A stretch of 64,000 bases of DNA from Comamonadaceae bacterium (GTDB lineage: Bacteria; Pseudomonadota; Gammaproteobacteria; Burkholderiales; Burkholderiaceae_C): NCBI GenBank assembly GCA_947450675.1, contig CANFWI010000010.1, positions 1 through 64,000 of the forward strand. Direction: 5' to 3'. The notes beneath the pieces are model-generated. The model searched no databases, was not told where the DNA came from, and worked only from the letters and a program-made list of their open reading frames with translations. Position numbers and translations under genes: made by a program. Shown here piece by piece: positions 1 through 10,700 of this stretch; the stretch's first letter is position 1, and every line of letters starts with the position of its first letter.

Positions 1-41
1 CGCAGCATCGCGCGTTGGCGTTTGTCGAGGTCTAGGCTCAT
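1..41 (-). CDS. Partial CDS, probable uracil-DNA glycosylase (N-terminus only)
   Basis: The ATG at position 41 opens a reading frame that runs off the window edge. Only 13 complete codons are visible, reading MSLDLDKRQRAML. This opening resembles uracil-DNA glycosylase family proteins that follow rimI in Comamonadaceae, but that is recall, not a domain match. It starts 10 bases after the rimI stop on the same strand, so it is probably the third gene of a tsaB-rimI operon. Thirteen residues are too few to prove the family. Confidence 0.45.
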   Translation of the reverse strand, partial: MSLDLDKRQRAML

Positions 42-51
42 GTTGGGGCTT

Positions 52-537
52 TCACAATGCCAGACTCATGACGATCGCGTCTTCGCGTTCGAAAGCGCTC
101 AGCGGGTAATAGTTGCGGCGCGTGCCGACATGCCGAAAACCGCAGTGTTCGTAGACTTGCCTCGCCCGCGTGTTGCTGATGCGCACCTCCAGCCACAGCC
201 ATTCGGCGCCCTGCCCGCGTGACCACAGGCACAGCGCGTCCAGCAGCAGCCGGGCAAAACCCTGGCCTTGGTACATCGGCGCCACAGTGATGTTCAGCAG
301 GTGCACTTCATCGACCCCTTTCATCGCCACAAAGTAGCCGATCAGCTCGGGCGCGTTGCCGTTCGCAGCATCGGCCAGCAGCATCTGACACGGGTAACCG
401 GCATTCAGCGAATCCGAAAAATTGCCGGACAGCCAAGGGTGGGGATAAGCGCTTTTTTCGATGCGTTCGACCTGCTGCAGCCAAGGCGTGGTCATGGCTT
501 CGAGCCGGACTTCTCGGGGCTGGAGGACGGCGTTCAT
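52..537 (-). CDS. rimI: Ribosomal protein S18-alanine N-acetyltransferase
   Basis: A 161-residue GNAT-fold acetyltransferase. RimI transfers acetyl from acetyl-CoA to the N-terminal alanine of ribosomal protein S18. The GNAT acetyl-CoA loop is visible as VAPMYQGQGFARLLLD (near residue 86-101), followed by LEVRISNTRARQVYEHCGF, which is the conserved N-x-x-A-x-x-x-Y region. Length is normal for the family. The ATG at 537 overlaps the tsaB stop by four bases (ATGA), so the two are translationally coupled. The tsaB-rimI pairing is common in proteobacteria and supports the call. Confidence 0.93.
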   Translation of the reverse strand: MNAVLQPREVRLEAMTTPWLQQVERIEKSAYPHPWLSGNFSDSLNAGYPCQMLLADAANGNAPELIGYFVAMKGVDEVHLLNITVAPMYQGQGFARLLLDALCLWSRGQGAEWLWLEVRISNTRARQVYEHCGFRHVGTRRNYYPLSAFEREDAIVMSLAL

Positions 538-1340
538 GACGGTTCAGAGCGTTCAAGCAGGGTTTGACGTTTCACTTCAGCGCGTTCGTCGGTGGTCAGC
601 GCCACTTTGTCGCGGATGTAGAGTGGCAGCGCCTGTGACGCGTCCAATGCAGCGCCCGCCGCCAGCAGGGCCGGTGCCAGCCGCAGCATCGCCGCAGCGC
701 CCGGCAGGGCGGTCAAACGGGTAAAGCCAGCCGGCAGCGCAGGCAACCTTGTGGCATAGACCTCGAACACGTTGCCGGCCAGACCATGCATGGTTTCGCT
801 GTCGGTCTCGCCAGCGGCAGGCAGCACGGTGCTCAATTGCAAAGCCTCAGGCCGAACCAAAACGCAAGGCGCCAGCGCGTGGCAAGCGCCATCGTTCAGT
901 CGAAAGTGCTGCACATACATTTCGTCCATGCGGGCGTCCAGCAGCGCGGTGATGGTTTGCGGCCATGCATTTTCAAGCGCCCATTGAAAGCGCGCTTCTT
1001 CAGCCAGCGCCAGCAGCGAGTCCACCGGCAGCACCGGCACGCCAGCACCCAAAGCGAGGCCTTGAGCCACCGCGCAGGCTGTGCGCAAGCCGGTGAAAGA
1101 ACCCGGACCACGGCCAAAGGCAATCGCATCCAACTGATCGAGCCGCAAGCCGGCGTCAGCCAGCAGTTGCAAGATGGCCGGAATCAAGGTGGCCGACGAC
1201 AGCGGGCCACCCGCACCCTCATGCAACCACTGCTGCGCGCCATCACTCACGCCGATCGACATGCGGTCGGTGCTGGTGTCAAACGCCAAAAAGCGGCCGG
1301 TGGTCGGGGTCAAGGCGGAACTGGGAACGGTCGTGGGCAT
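534..1340 (-). CDS. tsaB: tRNA t6A37 threonylcarbamoyladenosine biosynthesis protein TsaB
   Basis: A 268-residue ASKHA-fold protein. TsaB is the scaffold and partner of TsaD in the complex that places threonylcarbamoyl on A37 of ANN-decoding tRNAs. The N-terminal FLAFDTSTDRMSIGV strand and the AFGRGPGSFTGLR segment are TsaB hallmarks. The ATG at 1340 follows a short variable N-terminus. The gene is first in the operon with rimI and overlaps it by four bases. The enzyme making the threonylcarbamoyl-AMP substrate (TsaC/Sua5) is also in this window at 3954-4931, but as a separate unit. Confidence 0.93.
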   Translation of the reverse strand: MPTTVPSSALTPTTGRFLAFDTSTDRMSIGVSDGAQQWLHEGAGGPLSSATLIPAILQLLADAGLRLDQLDAIAFGRGPGSFTGLRTACAVAQGLALGAGVPVLPVDSLLALAEEARFQWALENAWPQTITALLDARMDEMYVQHFRLNDGACHALAPCVLVRPEALQLSTVLPAAGETDSETMHGLAGNVFEVYATRLPALPAGFTRLTALPGAAAMLRLAPALLAAGAALDASQALPLYIRDKVALTTDERAEVKRQTLLERSEPS

Positions 1341-1409
1341 CCACTGATTATCCGGGCAAGTCAGGGCTGCGCGCTGGCGTCGCTCGGGTCCAACCGTGAT
1401 AATTCCCCG

Positions 1410-2942
1410 ATGGCATTTTCAGCGCGCTCATCGGCACCTTTATCTTCGCTTTGTTCTTCAGCTTGTCAGCCACGCCGGTTGTTTACTGCGTTGGCTGCAG
1501 CGACCCTGCTGTGTCTGGCGGGCCCGGCCGCCTTGGCCACAGAGCCGCGCCTGCCAAAAGCCATTGCCCAAGCGCTGGCACGGGCGCAGGTGCCGGCCGG
1601 TGCGGTGAGCTTGTTGGTCGTCGACGCCAACGGTCAACGCCCGCCGCGCCTCAGCCATCGCGCCGGTGAGGCCATGAACCCGGCCTCGGTCATGAAGCTG
1701 GTCACCACCTACGCGGCGCTGGATGTGTTGGGCCCGGATTTTTTGTGGAAAACCCATGTCACGATGGACGGCAGCATTCAGAACGGTTTGCTCGACGGCA
1801 ACATGCTGGTGCGCGGCGGTGGTGACCCGAAGCTCGTCGTTGAACGACTGCAAATGTTGCTGACGCAGGTGCAAGCCAGCGGCGTGCGGGTGATTCACGG
1901 TGACATCGTGTTGGACCGCAGCGCCTTCAGTGAGACCGCGGCCAATGCGGCTGAGTTCGACGGTGAACCGCTGCGGCCCTACAACACGCAGCCCGACGCC
2001 TTGCTCATCAATTTCAAGACGCTGGTGATGACCTTCACGCCGGACTTCGCGCTGGGTCGGGCGCAGGTGCGCACCGAGCCGCCGATGGCTGGCCTGCAGA
2101 TCGACGACAGCGTGCCATTGCTGCCAGCGGCGCCGTGTGGCGACTGGCGCGGTGATTTGCGCGCCAGCGTGAACAGCCCGAGCCGCGTGCAATTTTTGGG
2201 CAGCTATGCCAGCGCCTGTGGTGAACGCGTCTGGCCCAGCGCGTATGCCGATCCGGCTAGCTTTGCCGCCCGCGCTATCGAAGGTTCTTGGAAGGTGTTG
2301 GGTGGTCTGCTGACAGGCCAAGTGCGGGATGCGACTGCGCCTGAGTTGGTGATGTTACGCAGTCGCGGCACGCTGTCGGGAAACACCTCACCGCTGCGGC
2401 TGGAGTCGCCTTCCTTGCCCTTGCTCGACATCGTTCGCGACGTCAATAAATTCTCTAACAACGTGATGGCGCAGCATCTTTTTTTGAGCCTCGGTCTGCA
2501 CGGACAACTAGGACAAACACAAGCCGGCACGTTTGACGCCGGCCGCGCCGCCACGCAAGCGTGGTGGCTGAGAACCCTGCCCGCCAGCGCGCCACCGGTG
2601 CTCGACAACGGCTCCGGCCTGAGTCGCCGCGGGCGCATCACTGCGAGCAGCTTGGCTGCTATGTTGCAGCACGCCGCAAAGAGTCCGTTGGCCGACGCGC
2701 TGGCCGACTCTTTGCCGCTGGTCGGCGTTGATGGAAGCATGCGTGAGCGCGCCAAAGCCGCCACGGGGCGTGCGCAAATCAAAACCGGTTCTTTGCGCGA
2801 TGTCAGTGCTGTCGCCGGTTATGCCCAAGGTGCCAGCGGCAGCCGCTACATCGTCATCGGCATCGTCAACCATCCGAACGCCAGCGCAGCGCGGCCAGCG
2901 TTGAACACCTTGATCGAATGGGCTGTGCAAGACCGAAAATGA
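1410..2942 (+). CDS. dacB: D-alanyl-D-alanine carboxypeptidase/endopeptidase (PBP4, peptidase S13)
   Basis: 510 residues. PBP4-type enzymes hydrolyse D-Ala-D-Ala ends and peptide cross-links of peptidoglycan in the periplasm. The penicillin-binding triad is present: SVMK (Ser93, Lys96), SNN in KFSNNVMAQH, and KTG in IKTGSLRDVSAVAGY. Residues 21-43 form a signal peptide (RRLF, then a hydrophobic stretch ending ALA). The frame is open far upstream, but the ATG at 1410 gives the shortest product that keeps a full signal peptide and lies outside tsaB. It is divergent from tsaB. Nothing is obviously broken. Confidence 0.92.
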   Translation: MAFSARSSAPLSSLCSSACQPRRLFTALAAATLLCLAGPAALATEPRLPKAIAQALARAQVPAGAVSLLVVDANGQRPPRLSHRAGEAMNPASVMKLVTTYAALDVLGPDFLWKTHVTMDGSIQNGLLDGNMLVRGGGDPKLVVERLQMLLTQVQASGVRVIHGDIVLDRSAFSETAANAAEFDGEPLRPYNTQPDALLINFKTLVMTFTPDFALGRAQVRTEPPMAGLQIDDSVPLLPAAPCGDWRGDLRASVNSPSRVQFLGSYASACGERVWPSAYADPASFAARAIEGSWKVLGGLLTGQVRDATAPELVMLRSRGTLSGNTSPLRLESPSLPLLDIVRDVNKFSNNVMAQHLFLSLGLHGQLGQTQAGTFDAGRAATQAWWLRTLPASAPPVLDNGSGLSRRGRITASSLAAMLQHAAKSPLADALADSLPLVGVDGSMRERAKAATGRAQIKTGSLRDVSAVAGYAQGASGSRYIVIGIVNHPNASAARPALNTLIEWAVQDRK

Positions 2943-2995
2943 GGTTAATTGGGACGCACTTTATGCGGCCCGATGGAGCGGCTTAAACTAATCTC

Positions 2996-3979
2996 ATGAT
3001 TCCTTTCTCAGTTCTCGACCTCGCCCCCATCGTCCAAGGCAGTGATGCCGCCGAGTCCTATCGCAACACCTTGAGCTTGGCGCAGCACGCCGAGCGTTGG
3101 GGTTACCAGCGTTACTGGCTGGCTGAACACCATGGCATGCCAGGTATTTCCAGCGCTGCCACATCGGTGCTGATGGCGCATGTGGCTGGCGGCACCAAGA
3201 GCATTCGCGTGGGCGCTGGCGGCGTCATGCTGCCGAACCATTCGCCGCTGGTGATTGCCGAACAGTTCGGCACACTCGAGTCGCTGTTTCCGGGCCGCAT
3301 TGACCTTGGCTTAGGCCGTGCACCGGGCTCAGACCAAATCACGGCGCGGGCTTTGCGCCGCAACCTGTCCTCTGACTCAGACGAGTTCCCGCAAGACGTG
3401 ATGGAGCTGATGGATTACTTTTCGGATTCGCCGCGTCAGCCTGTGCGCGCAGTCCCAGGCACCGGTCTGAATGTGCCGATGTGGATTTTGGGTTCGAGTT
3501 TGTTTGGCGCGCAGCTGGCTGCGGCGCTGGGTTTGCCCTTTGCGTTTGCCTCGCATTTCGCGCCCGCGCAAATGATGCAAGCGATTGAGATTTACCGTGC
3601 CCGCTTTCAACCGTCAGCGCGTCTGGCCAAGCCGTATGTGATGCTGGGCTTCAATGTGTTTGCCGCCGACACCGACGAAGAAGCGGCTTTGTGCGTCACC
3701 TCGCAGCAGCAGGCTTTTGTCAATCTGCGCAGTGGTCGGCCAGCTAAATTACCACCGCCTAAGGCTGACTTTTTGCAAAGCATCGGCCCGCAAGAACACG
3801 CTTTGCTGGACTCTGTGCGTCAGAGTTACGCCATCGGTTCGATCGACACCGTGCGGCGTGAAATGAACGCCTTCATTGAGCGCACGGGTGCCGATGAGTT
3901 GATGATTGCCGGCCAGATTTTTGACCACGATGCGCGCCTGCGCTCTTACGAAATCACGGCTGAACTGCAGCGCGCATAA
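2996..3979 (+). CDS. LLM-class flavin-dependent oxidoreductase (luciferase-like, YhbW type)
   Basis: 327 residues with the bacterial luciferase-like TIM-barrel signature: [19 protein letters not shown] near residue 40, [20 protein letters not shown], and [14 protein letters not shown]. These segments are typical of the MsnO8/YhbW branch, which binds reduced FMN and uses O2, or F420-like cofactors in other lineages. The substrate cannot be read from sequence. The gene follows dacB after about 50 bases. Its 3' end overlaps the convergent tsaC gene by 26 bases, a tail-to-tail overlap with no sign of damage to either gene. Confidence 0.88.
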   Translation: MIPFSVLDLAPIVQGSDAAESYRNTLSLAQHAERWGYQRYWLAEHHGMPGISSAATSVLMAHVAGGTKSIRVGAGGVMLPNHSPLVIAEQFGTLESLFPGRIDLGLGRAPGSDQITARALRRNLSSDSDEFPQDVMELMDYFSDSPRQPVRAVPGTGLNVPMWILGSSLFGAQLAAALGLPFAFASHFAPAQMMQAIEIYRARFQPSARLAKPYVMLGFNVFAADTDEEAALCVTSQQQAFVNLRSGRPAKLPPPKADFLQSIGPQEHALLDSVRQSYAIGSIDTVRREMNAFIERTGADELMIAGQIFDHDARLRSYEITAELQRA

Positions 3980-4931
3980 GCCGGTCCCGCACGCCGTCCC
4001 ACTCGGTCGCGGCGGGCAGTGCTTCCACCCATATCTGAGTGACGCCCTGCGCATCAAACTCGCGCAGCACGGCAAAGAGTTCGTGCGCCACTTGTGACGC
4101 TTGCTGCGGCATGGCGCGGAACAGCACGGAGGCCTCGTTGATCTCTGCAATCGAGTGTGCATAGACAGCGATGCGTCGCGAAGGCTCAACCGCCGCCAAG
4201 GCCGCTTGCAATTCAGCCTTGTTCATCAAGCGCACCTTGGCGTTGGGCGCGTAGTGCGACGCCAGCGTGCCCGAAGCGCGCGGTGCGTTGGTCGCCAGCG
4301 CTTGGTTGTCGAGCACCGGCTCAGCGCAAGCGGCTTCGAGTTGCGCCCGCGTCAGCACGCCGGGGCGCAACAACACCGGCTGGCCTCGGGTGCAGTCGAC
4401 GATGGTTGATTCAATCCCCACGTCGCACGGGCCGCCGTCGAGCACAAACAAGTCATCGCCCAGTTCATCCGCCACATGCGCGGCCGTGGTCGGGCTGACG
4501 CGGCCAAAACGATTCGCACTGGGGCCGGCGACGCCGGTGCGGCAGGCTTTCAGCAGCGCTTGCGCCACCGGATGTGACGGGCAGCGCAGGCCAATCGAGT
4601 CTTGGCCACCGGCCGCCGCGGTGGCAACACCGGGCTTGCGCGGCAAGATGAGCGTCAGCGGGCCGGGCCAAAAAGCCGCGATCAACCGCGCTGCGAATGG
4701 CGGCACGCTGCTGGCGTAGTCGAGCACTTGCTGAGCTTCAGCGATGTGCACGATCAGCGGGTGGTTGGACGGCCGGCCCTTGGCGGCAAAGATCAACGCC
4801 ACTGCCGCGTCGTTGGAGGCGTCTGCGCCCAAGCCGTAGACGGTTTCTGTCGGCAGGCCGATCAGCTCGCCGCTGCGAATCAGGCGCGCGGCCTCAGCGA
4901 TCGCCGCGGGGTCGGTGCCCGAGTGAATCAT
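3954..4931 (-). CDS. tsaC: L-threonylcarbamoyladenylate synthase (Sua5/YwlC/TsaC)
   Basis: 325 residues. It makes threonylcarbamoyl-AMP from threonine, bicarbonate and ATP for tRNA t6A formation. The N-terminal YrdC domain (about 1-200) shows [14 protein letters not shown], the KGRPSNHPL motif and [13 protein letters not shown]. The remaining 120 residues are the Sua5-type C-terminal domain ([12 protein letters not shown], then RRIAVYAHS), so this is the long Sua5 form, not the short E. coli TsaC. It directly follows purK with no gap (4931/4932), consistent with a purE-purK-tsaC operon. Confidence 0.93.
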   Translation of the reverse strand: MIHSGTDPAAIAEAARLIRSGELIGLPTETVYGLGADASNDAAVALIFAAKGRPSNHPLIVHIAEAQQVLDYASSVPPFAARLIAAFWPGPLTLILPRKPGVATAAAGGQDSIGLRCPSHPVAQALLKACRTGVAGPSANRFGRVSPTTAAHVADELGDDLFVLDGGPCDVGIESTIVDCTRGQPVLLRPGVLTRAQLEAACAEPVLDNQALATNAPRASGTLASHYAPNAKVRLMNKAELQAALAAVEPSRRIAVYAHSIAEINEASVLFRAMPQQASQVAHELFAVLREFDAQGVTQIWVEALPAATEWDGVRDRLMRAAVQP

Positions 4932-6131
4932 TCAGCGGCTTTCAAGGCCGGGCAAGCTCAGCAGCGTCGCTACTTCGCGTGCTGTGGCTTGCACGGCCGC
5001 CACGCTGGCACCGGTGATGTTCAGGTGCCCCATCTTGCGGCCGGGGCGCGCTTGCGTCTTGCCGTACAAGTGCAAATGCGTGCCCGGCAAAGCCAGCACG
5101 GCCACCCAGTCGGGCGTGCGCTCAAGGCCTTGCGCGTCAAACCAGCTGTCGCCAAGCAAGTTCAGCATGATGGCCGGCGAATGCTGGCGCGGCGTCGGCA
5201 GCGGCAAACCGGCGAGCGCGTGCACCTGCAAATCAAATTGCGAGGTGTCGCAAGCGTTCATCGTGTAGTGGCCGCTGTTGTGCGGACGCGGCGCCATTTC
5301 ATTGACGACCAGCGTGTCTTCAGCGGCATTGCCAGAGGCGCTGGCCAGCACAAAAAATTCCACACACAGCACGCCCACGTAACCGATCTGCGCGGCAATG
5401 GCTTCGGTGGCGGCGCGTGCACGCGCCGACAAGTCGGCCGGCAGGCAGCCCTCATAAGCGTGGGTTACCGCCAAAATGCCGTCGACATGCACATTGCGCT
5501 GCGGTGCAAAACTGACGATCTCACCGTTCCAGCCGCGTGCCACGATCACCGACAGTTCGGCTTTCAGGGGCAGCAATTTTTCGAGCACGCAAGGGACGTT
5601 GTTCAGGTCGCTCCAAGCTGCCGCAAGTTCGGCGGCGTTTTTCACGCGGACCTGGCCTTTACCGTCGTAGCCCATGCGTGCGGTTTTCAAAATACCGGGC
5701 AACAGCTCAGCCGATACGGCGGCAAGATCCGCTTGGGTTTCAAGAACCGCATAGGGCGCGCACGGCACGCCAGAGGCAGCGGCACAAGCGCTGAAATGGG
5801 ATTTTTCGTCGATCCGGTTTTGGGCGATCGAGACGGTGTCGGCACTCGGCGCCACCGGCCGCGTGGCGGCGAGTTGCCGCAGAGCGGCAGCCGGCACGTT
5901 TTCAAATTCGGTGGTGATGGCTGCGCAGACTGCCGCTAATTGCGTCAAGCCTTCGGTGTCGTCGTAGGCCGCTTGAATTTGGTGGTGGCTGACGCGGCCG
6001 GCTGGGCTGTTCGCATCGGCGTCGAGCACGGCGGTGAAGTAGCCGAGGCGTTGCGCTGCGTGCACAAACATGCGGCCGAGTTGGCCGCCGCCCATCACGC
6101 CGAGCGTGGCGCCAGGAAGAATGGGTTTCAT
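4932..6131 (-). CDS. purK: 5-(carboxyamino)imidazole ribonucleotide synthase
   Basis: 399-residue ATP-grasp enzyme. It converts AIR, bicarbonate and ATP to N5-CAIR in purine synthesis. [17 protein letters not shown] at the N-terminus is the PurK start signature. ATP-grasp elements follow as [35 protein letters not shown] and [14 protein letters not shown]. It overlaps purE by four bases (6128-6131, ATGA), so PurE and PurK, which act in sequence, are coupled. The purine gene purC lies apart at 15599-16507. Confidence 0.96.
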   Translation of the reverse strand: MKPILPGATLGVMGGGQLGRMFVHAAQRLGYFTAVLDADANSPAGRVSHHQIQAAYDDTEGLTQLAAVCAAITTEFENVPAAALRQLAATRPVAPSADTVSIAQNRIDEKSHFSACAAASGVPCAPYAVLETQADLAAVSAELLPGILKTARMGYDGKGQVRVKNAAELAAAWSDLNNVPCVLEKLLPLKAELSVIVARGWNGEIVSFAPQRNVHVDGILAVTHAYEGCLPADLSARARAATEAIAAQIGYVGVLCVEFFVLASASGNAAEDTLVVNEMAPRPHNSGHYTMNACDTSQFDLQVHALAGLPLPTPRQHSPAIMLNLLGDSWFDAQGLERTPDWVAVLALPGTHLHLYGKTQARPGRKMGHLNITGASVAAVQATAREVATLLSLPGLESR

Positions 6132-6676
6132 AGTGGTGGCAAGGTCATGGCTTCGGCCGCAGCCGTTTGCGCGACCCGAAAAGCCTGCAACTGAGTAGCC
6201 AGCGCGGGGTTCTGCAAGGCCAGCATGGCGACCGCAAAGAGCGCCGCATTGGCCGCACCTGCGTTGCCAATCGCAAAGGTCGCGACGGGAATGCCTTTGG
6301 GCATTTGCACAATGCTGTGCAGCGAATCAACGCCTTGTAAATGCTTGCTGGCGACCGGCACGCCGAGCACCGGCACGGTGGTTTTGGCCGCCAACATGCC
6401 GGGCAGATGCGCCGCACCGCCGGCACCGGCAATGATGGCTTGCAGACCGCGACCGAGGGCGGTTTCAGCGTAGTCAAACAAGGCGTCGGGCATGCGGTGT
6501 GCGGACACCACGCGGGCTTCGTAGGCGATGCCGAACTGCTGCAAGATTTGCACCGCGTGCTGCATCGTGTCCCAGTCGCTGTTGGAACCCATCACCACGC
6601 CGACTGTGACGGCGGCGCCAAGCGGGGCGGTGTGGGCTGGGGACGTGGGGCTGGCGGTCGGAGGTGTGGTGGTCAT
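6128..6676 (-). CDS. purE: N5-carboxyaminoimidazole ribonucleotide mutase
   Basis: About 182 residues. PurE moves the carboxyl group of N5-CAIR to carbon, giving CAIR. The signatures [27 protein letters not shown] and [18 protein letters not shown] are all present. The ATG at 6676 was preferred over a TTG at 6691. Either start gives a low-complexity Pro/Thr/Ala leader of about 20 residues before the catalytic core, which is common in this order. First gene of the purE-purK-tsaC operon. Confidence 0.95.
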   Translation of the reverse strand: MTTTPPTASPTSPAHTAPLGAAVTVGVVMGSNSDWDTMQHAVQILQQFGIAYEARVVSAHRMPDALFDYAETALGRGLQAIIAGAGGAAHLPGMLAAKTTVPVLGVPVASKHLQGVDSLHSIVQMPKGIPVATFAIGNAGAANAALFAVAMLALQNPALATQLQAFRVAQTAAAEAMTLPPL

Positions 6677-6811
6677 GGGGTGCGTCTTCAAAGCGGGACT
6701 GCGGACCGGCGATTTTAAGCGTTGCGGCTCGGGCGTCTGTCAGCATGCTATCGTTTTGCTTTCCTTTTCAACTGTCCTCAAAGCCTCAGCGCACTTCCAG
6801 CGCCTCCAAAC

Positions 6812-7768
6812 ATGATTGATGTCACGCTCGCGAATTTTGAACAAGAAGTCATTCAGGCTTCCATGACCACACCGGTGCTGGTTGATTTTTGGGCGCCTTG
6901 GTGCGGCCCGTGCAAGTCACTCGGCCCGATTCTTGAAAAAGTAGAGATCGCTTATGAAGGTCGCTTCAAGCTGGTGAAGATTGATTCTGACCAAGAGCAA
7001 CAGCTAGGCGCCGCCTTCGGCATCAAAAGCATTCCGACCTGCATTTTGCTGATGAACGGGCAGCCGGTGGATGGTTTTACCGGCGCGCAGACCGAGGGCA
7101 AGATCAAAGAATTTCTCGACAAACACCTGGGAGATCCCGGTGAATTGGCGGCGCCGTCAGAGGCTGAGCAAGCGCAAGCCATGCTGGAGAGCGGTGACCT
7201 GCAAAGCGCGCAAGACACGTTGGCTGAAGCGCTGGCCGTCAACCCGGCCAACGACGAGGCCCGCTTCGACTACGTCAAGTTGTTGATCCGCACCGGGCAA
7301 TTGGCTACCGCTAAAAGCGCGCTGGCGCCAGCCTTGGTACAGATCCCGGTGCAGCTGCGCTTTGAGGCGCTCAAGCACTGGCTGCTGGCGATTGAATTCG
7401 TCACCACCGACCCGCGCGGTGAGTGGGACTTGCCGCAGTTTGACGCACTGATTGCGCAAAACAAACGTGATTTTGAGACCCGCTTGGCGAAAGCCCAGGT
7501 CCTCATGAGCCAAGGCGCCTGGGTGGCCGCGATGGACGAGTTGCTGGAAATCATCATGCGCGACAAGACTTGGAACGACCAAACGCCGCGCAAAACCTTC
7601 GTCGCTATTTTGGAGCTGCTGACACCGCCCAAACCGAAGCAGGCGCAAGACGCTTCCGGCAAGACCGCCGCGGGTATCGAGATCCTCGGCAAAGTGGTGG
7701 TCGAAGAAGACCCGCAGCTGGCGCTGGTGTCCACCTACCGCCGCAAGCTGAGCATGATGCTGAACTGA
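6812..7768 (+). CDS. cnoX: Thioredoxin-TPR co-chaperone (CnoX/YbbN family)
   Basis: 318 residues. An N-terminal thioredoxin fold (about 1-107) with active site WAPWCGPCK and the cis-proline loop SIPTC is followed by a C-terminal TPR-like helical region (EAEQAQAMLESGDLQSAQDTLAEAL and similar repeats). This is the CnoX/YbbN layout: chaperedoxins that protect proteins from oxidative aggregation and hand them to chaperones. E. coli CnoX has an incomplete CxxC, whereas here both cysteines are kept. The ATG at 6812 was chosen because MIDVTLANFEQEV is the normal family start; the open frame extends further upstream. It ends 9 bases before the convergent czcA-like gene. Confidence 0.88.
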   Translation: MIDVTLANFEQEVIQASMTTPVLVDFWAPWCGPCKSLGPILEKVEIAYEGRFKLVKIDSDQEQQLGAAFGIKSIPTCILLMNGQPVDGFTGAQTEGKIKEFLDKHLGDPGELAAPSEAEQAQAMLESGDLQSAQDTLAEALAVNPANDEARFDYVKLLIRTGQLATAKSALAPALVQIPVQLRFEALKHWLLAIEFVTTDPRGEWDLPQFDALIAQNKRDFETRLAKAQVLMSQGAWVAAMDELLEIIMRDKTWNDQTPRKTFVAILELLTPPKPKQAQDASGKTAAGIEILGKVVVEEDPQLALVSTYRRKLSMMLN

Positions 7769-7777
7769 AAGCTGCCA

Positions 7778-10700
7778 TCAGTCCTCAGCGTCTGCGGGCT
7801 TCGCGCCTGAGAACCAAGACACATACAGCGCCGGTAACACCACCAGCGTCAGCAGCGTGGCGGTGATCAAGCCGCCGATGATGACGATGGCCAGCGGCCG
7901 CTGCGTCTCGGAGCCAATGTCGTGTGACAAGGCCATCGGCAGCAAGCCCAACATGGCCAACATGGCCGTCATCAGCACCGTGCGCAGTCGCTGCATCGAA
8001 CCGAGTTTGACCGCGTCCAGCACGCTGTGACCGGCTTCTTGCAACTGCTGAAAGACCGACAACATGACGACGCCGTTGAGCACCGCTTGGCCTGAGAGCG
8101 CGATGAAACCAATCGCCGCCGACACCGACAGCGGGATGGAGAAAATCCACAGCGCCACAAAACCACCAATCAGCGCCAAGGGCACGTTGATCAGAATCAG
8201 CGCCGCCATCTTGAAGGATTTGAAGGCGTCGAACAGGAGCACAAAGATCAGCAGCAGCGAGATTGGCACCACCACCGACAGCCGCTGCATAGCGCGCTCT
8301 TGGTTTTCAAACTCACCCGACCAACCGACGGTGTAGCCGGGGGGCATCTTGACGTTGTCGGCGACGCGGGTTTGCATGTCTTTCACCACCGAACCCATGT
8401 CGCGGCCCTTGATGAAAATACCGATGGCCATGGTGCGCCGACCGGCTTCGCGGGCGATGTTCATGGCACCGTTGGTTTCACGAATGGTGGCCACGCTGCT
8501 CAGCTGCGCATAACCGCCGTCGGGCGTGGGAATCAGCGTTTGCGGCAGGCTGGCAATCGCACGCTTGCTTTCCGGCAGACGGACCGCCACGGCAAATTTA
8601 CGCTCACCTTCCCACAGCTGCGTGGCCGCCTTGCCGCCCAACGCGGCTTCGACCACATCTTGAATGTCCTGGACATTCAAGCCCAGCCGCGCCGCACGGT
8701 CACGGTCGATGTCGATCACCAACTGCGGCAGATCACCAAGGCGGTCAATCTCGCCGCGCTGCACGCCTTGGACTTGTTTGATCTCGCGTTGAATGGCCTC
8801 GGCCACACGGCGCAATTCATTCAAATCTTCGCCGGACACCTTGACGACGATCTGGCCCTTGATCTGTGAAATGGACTCCAGCACGTTGTCGCGAATCGGC
8901 TGCGAGAACGCCGGGTCAATGCCAGGAATCGCCCGCAGCTTGCTGTCCATTTCCTCAATCAGCTGGTCGCGTGTCAAGCCTTTGCGCCATTCTTCCTGCG
9001 GCTTCACGTCGATGAAAATCTCCGCCATGCTGAGGGTTTTAGGATCGGTGCCGTCTTCCGGTTGACCGGCTTTGGACACGGCGGTGCGCACTTCAGGCAC
9101 GGTGTTCAGGGCATTGCGCGCCATCAGCAGAATTTTGGACGCTTCCACGCTGGACACGCTGGACGGCATGTCGAAGTTGGCCCAGAAGGTGCCTTCGTTG
9201 AGCTCGGGTAAAAATTCAGAGCCGAGTCGCGAGGCCGCGCCCATGGCCAGCGCAAACACCGCCAGCGCAATCACCACCACGGTGCGGCGACGCTCCAGCG
9301 CCCATGTCAGCACGGGTTCATAGACGCGTTTGCTGCTGGCCACGACGCGGTTGTCGCCGTGTGGAATTTTTTTGCGCAGCATCCAAAAAGCCAGCAAGGG
9401 CACCAGCGTCAGCGAGAAAATCAGCGCGCCAATCAGCGCCGTGGTGACGCTCAAAGCCATCGGCTGGAAGATGCGGCCTTCATGGCGTTGCAGCGCAAAA
9501 ATCGGAATGTGCGCGGCAATGATGATCAGCATTGAGAACAGCGTCGGCCGGCCGACTTCGCTGGCGGCTTCGATGATGACGTTGCGCCGTTCGGCTTTGG
9601 TCATGCCTTCTTGTCGCTCAGACAAGCGGTGCATGATGTTTTCAATCACGATCACCGCACCGTCGACGATGATGCCGAAGTCCATCGCCCCCAGGCTCAG
9701 CAAATTGGCCGGCACGCCCATGATTTTCAGGCCGAGAAAAGTCGACAGCAAGGCCAGCGGAATGATCACCACGACGGCCAAGCTGGCGCGGATGTTGGAC
9801 AAAAACAAGTACAGCACCAGCGCCACCAGCAGCGCACCTTCGACCAGGTTTTTAAACACCGTGGTCAGGGTTTTGCTCATCAGCCAAGTGCGGTCGTAGT
9901 AGGGCAGGATCTGCACGCCCTTTGGCAGGCCGCGCGCATTGAGCTCAGCGATCTTGTCTTTGACACCCTTCAGCACGATGCTTGGGTTTTCGCCTTTGCG
10001 CATGATGACGATGCCGGTCACGACGTCGTCGTCATGGTCCTGACCGACGATGCCCAGACGCGGCACGGCGCCAATCTTGACGTCGGCGATGTCGCGAATC
10101 AGGATCGGCGTGGCGCCGCGTGCCGCCACCACAATGCGGCCGATGTCGTCAGCCGACTGCAGCAAACCAATGCCGCGAATGGCGAATTGCTGCTGGCCTT
10201 GGGCCACATAACTGCCGCCCGCATTCGAGTTGCCACGGCCCAGCGCATCCAGCAAATTCTGGAAGGTGAGTTTGTAGGCACGGAGTTTTTCAAGGTCTGG
10301 CTGGACCTCGTACTGTTTGATAAAACCGCCCATGCCGACGACGTCAGCCACGCCCGGCACTTGGCGCAGACCCCGTTCAATCACCCAATCTTGCAGCGTG
10401 CGCAGATCCGTCACGTTTTGGCCATCGCCCTTCACGCGGTAGCGCATGACTTCGCCCACCGGCGTGGCGTTCGGCGCCACGTTGACCTGTGCGCCGGCTG
10501 GCACGTCGATGGTGTTCAGCCGTTCGTTGACCTGCTGGCGAACGATGTTGACGTTGGCGGCATCGTCATAGGTGACGACGGTGTAAGACAGGCCGAACTG
10601 GGTGTGCGAGAAAACGCGGATCGAGTTGGGCAAGCCGGACAGCGCAATTTCAATCGGCAAGGTGACTTGTTTTTCAACCTCCTCGGCGGCGCGTCCGGGG

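Noticed and set aside
4602-5939. A 445-residue open frame antisense to tsaC and purK
   Set aside because: It spans the junction of two well-supported genes and shows no domain.
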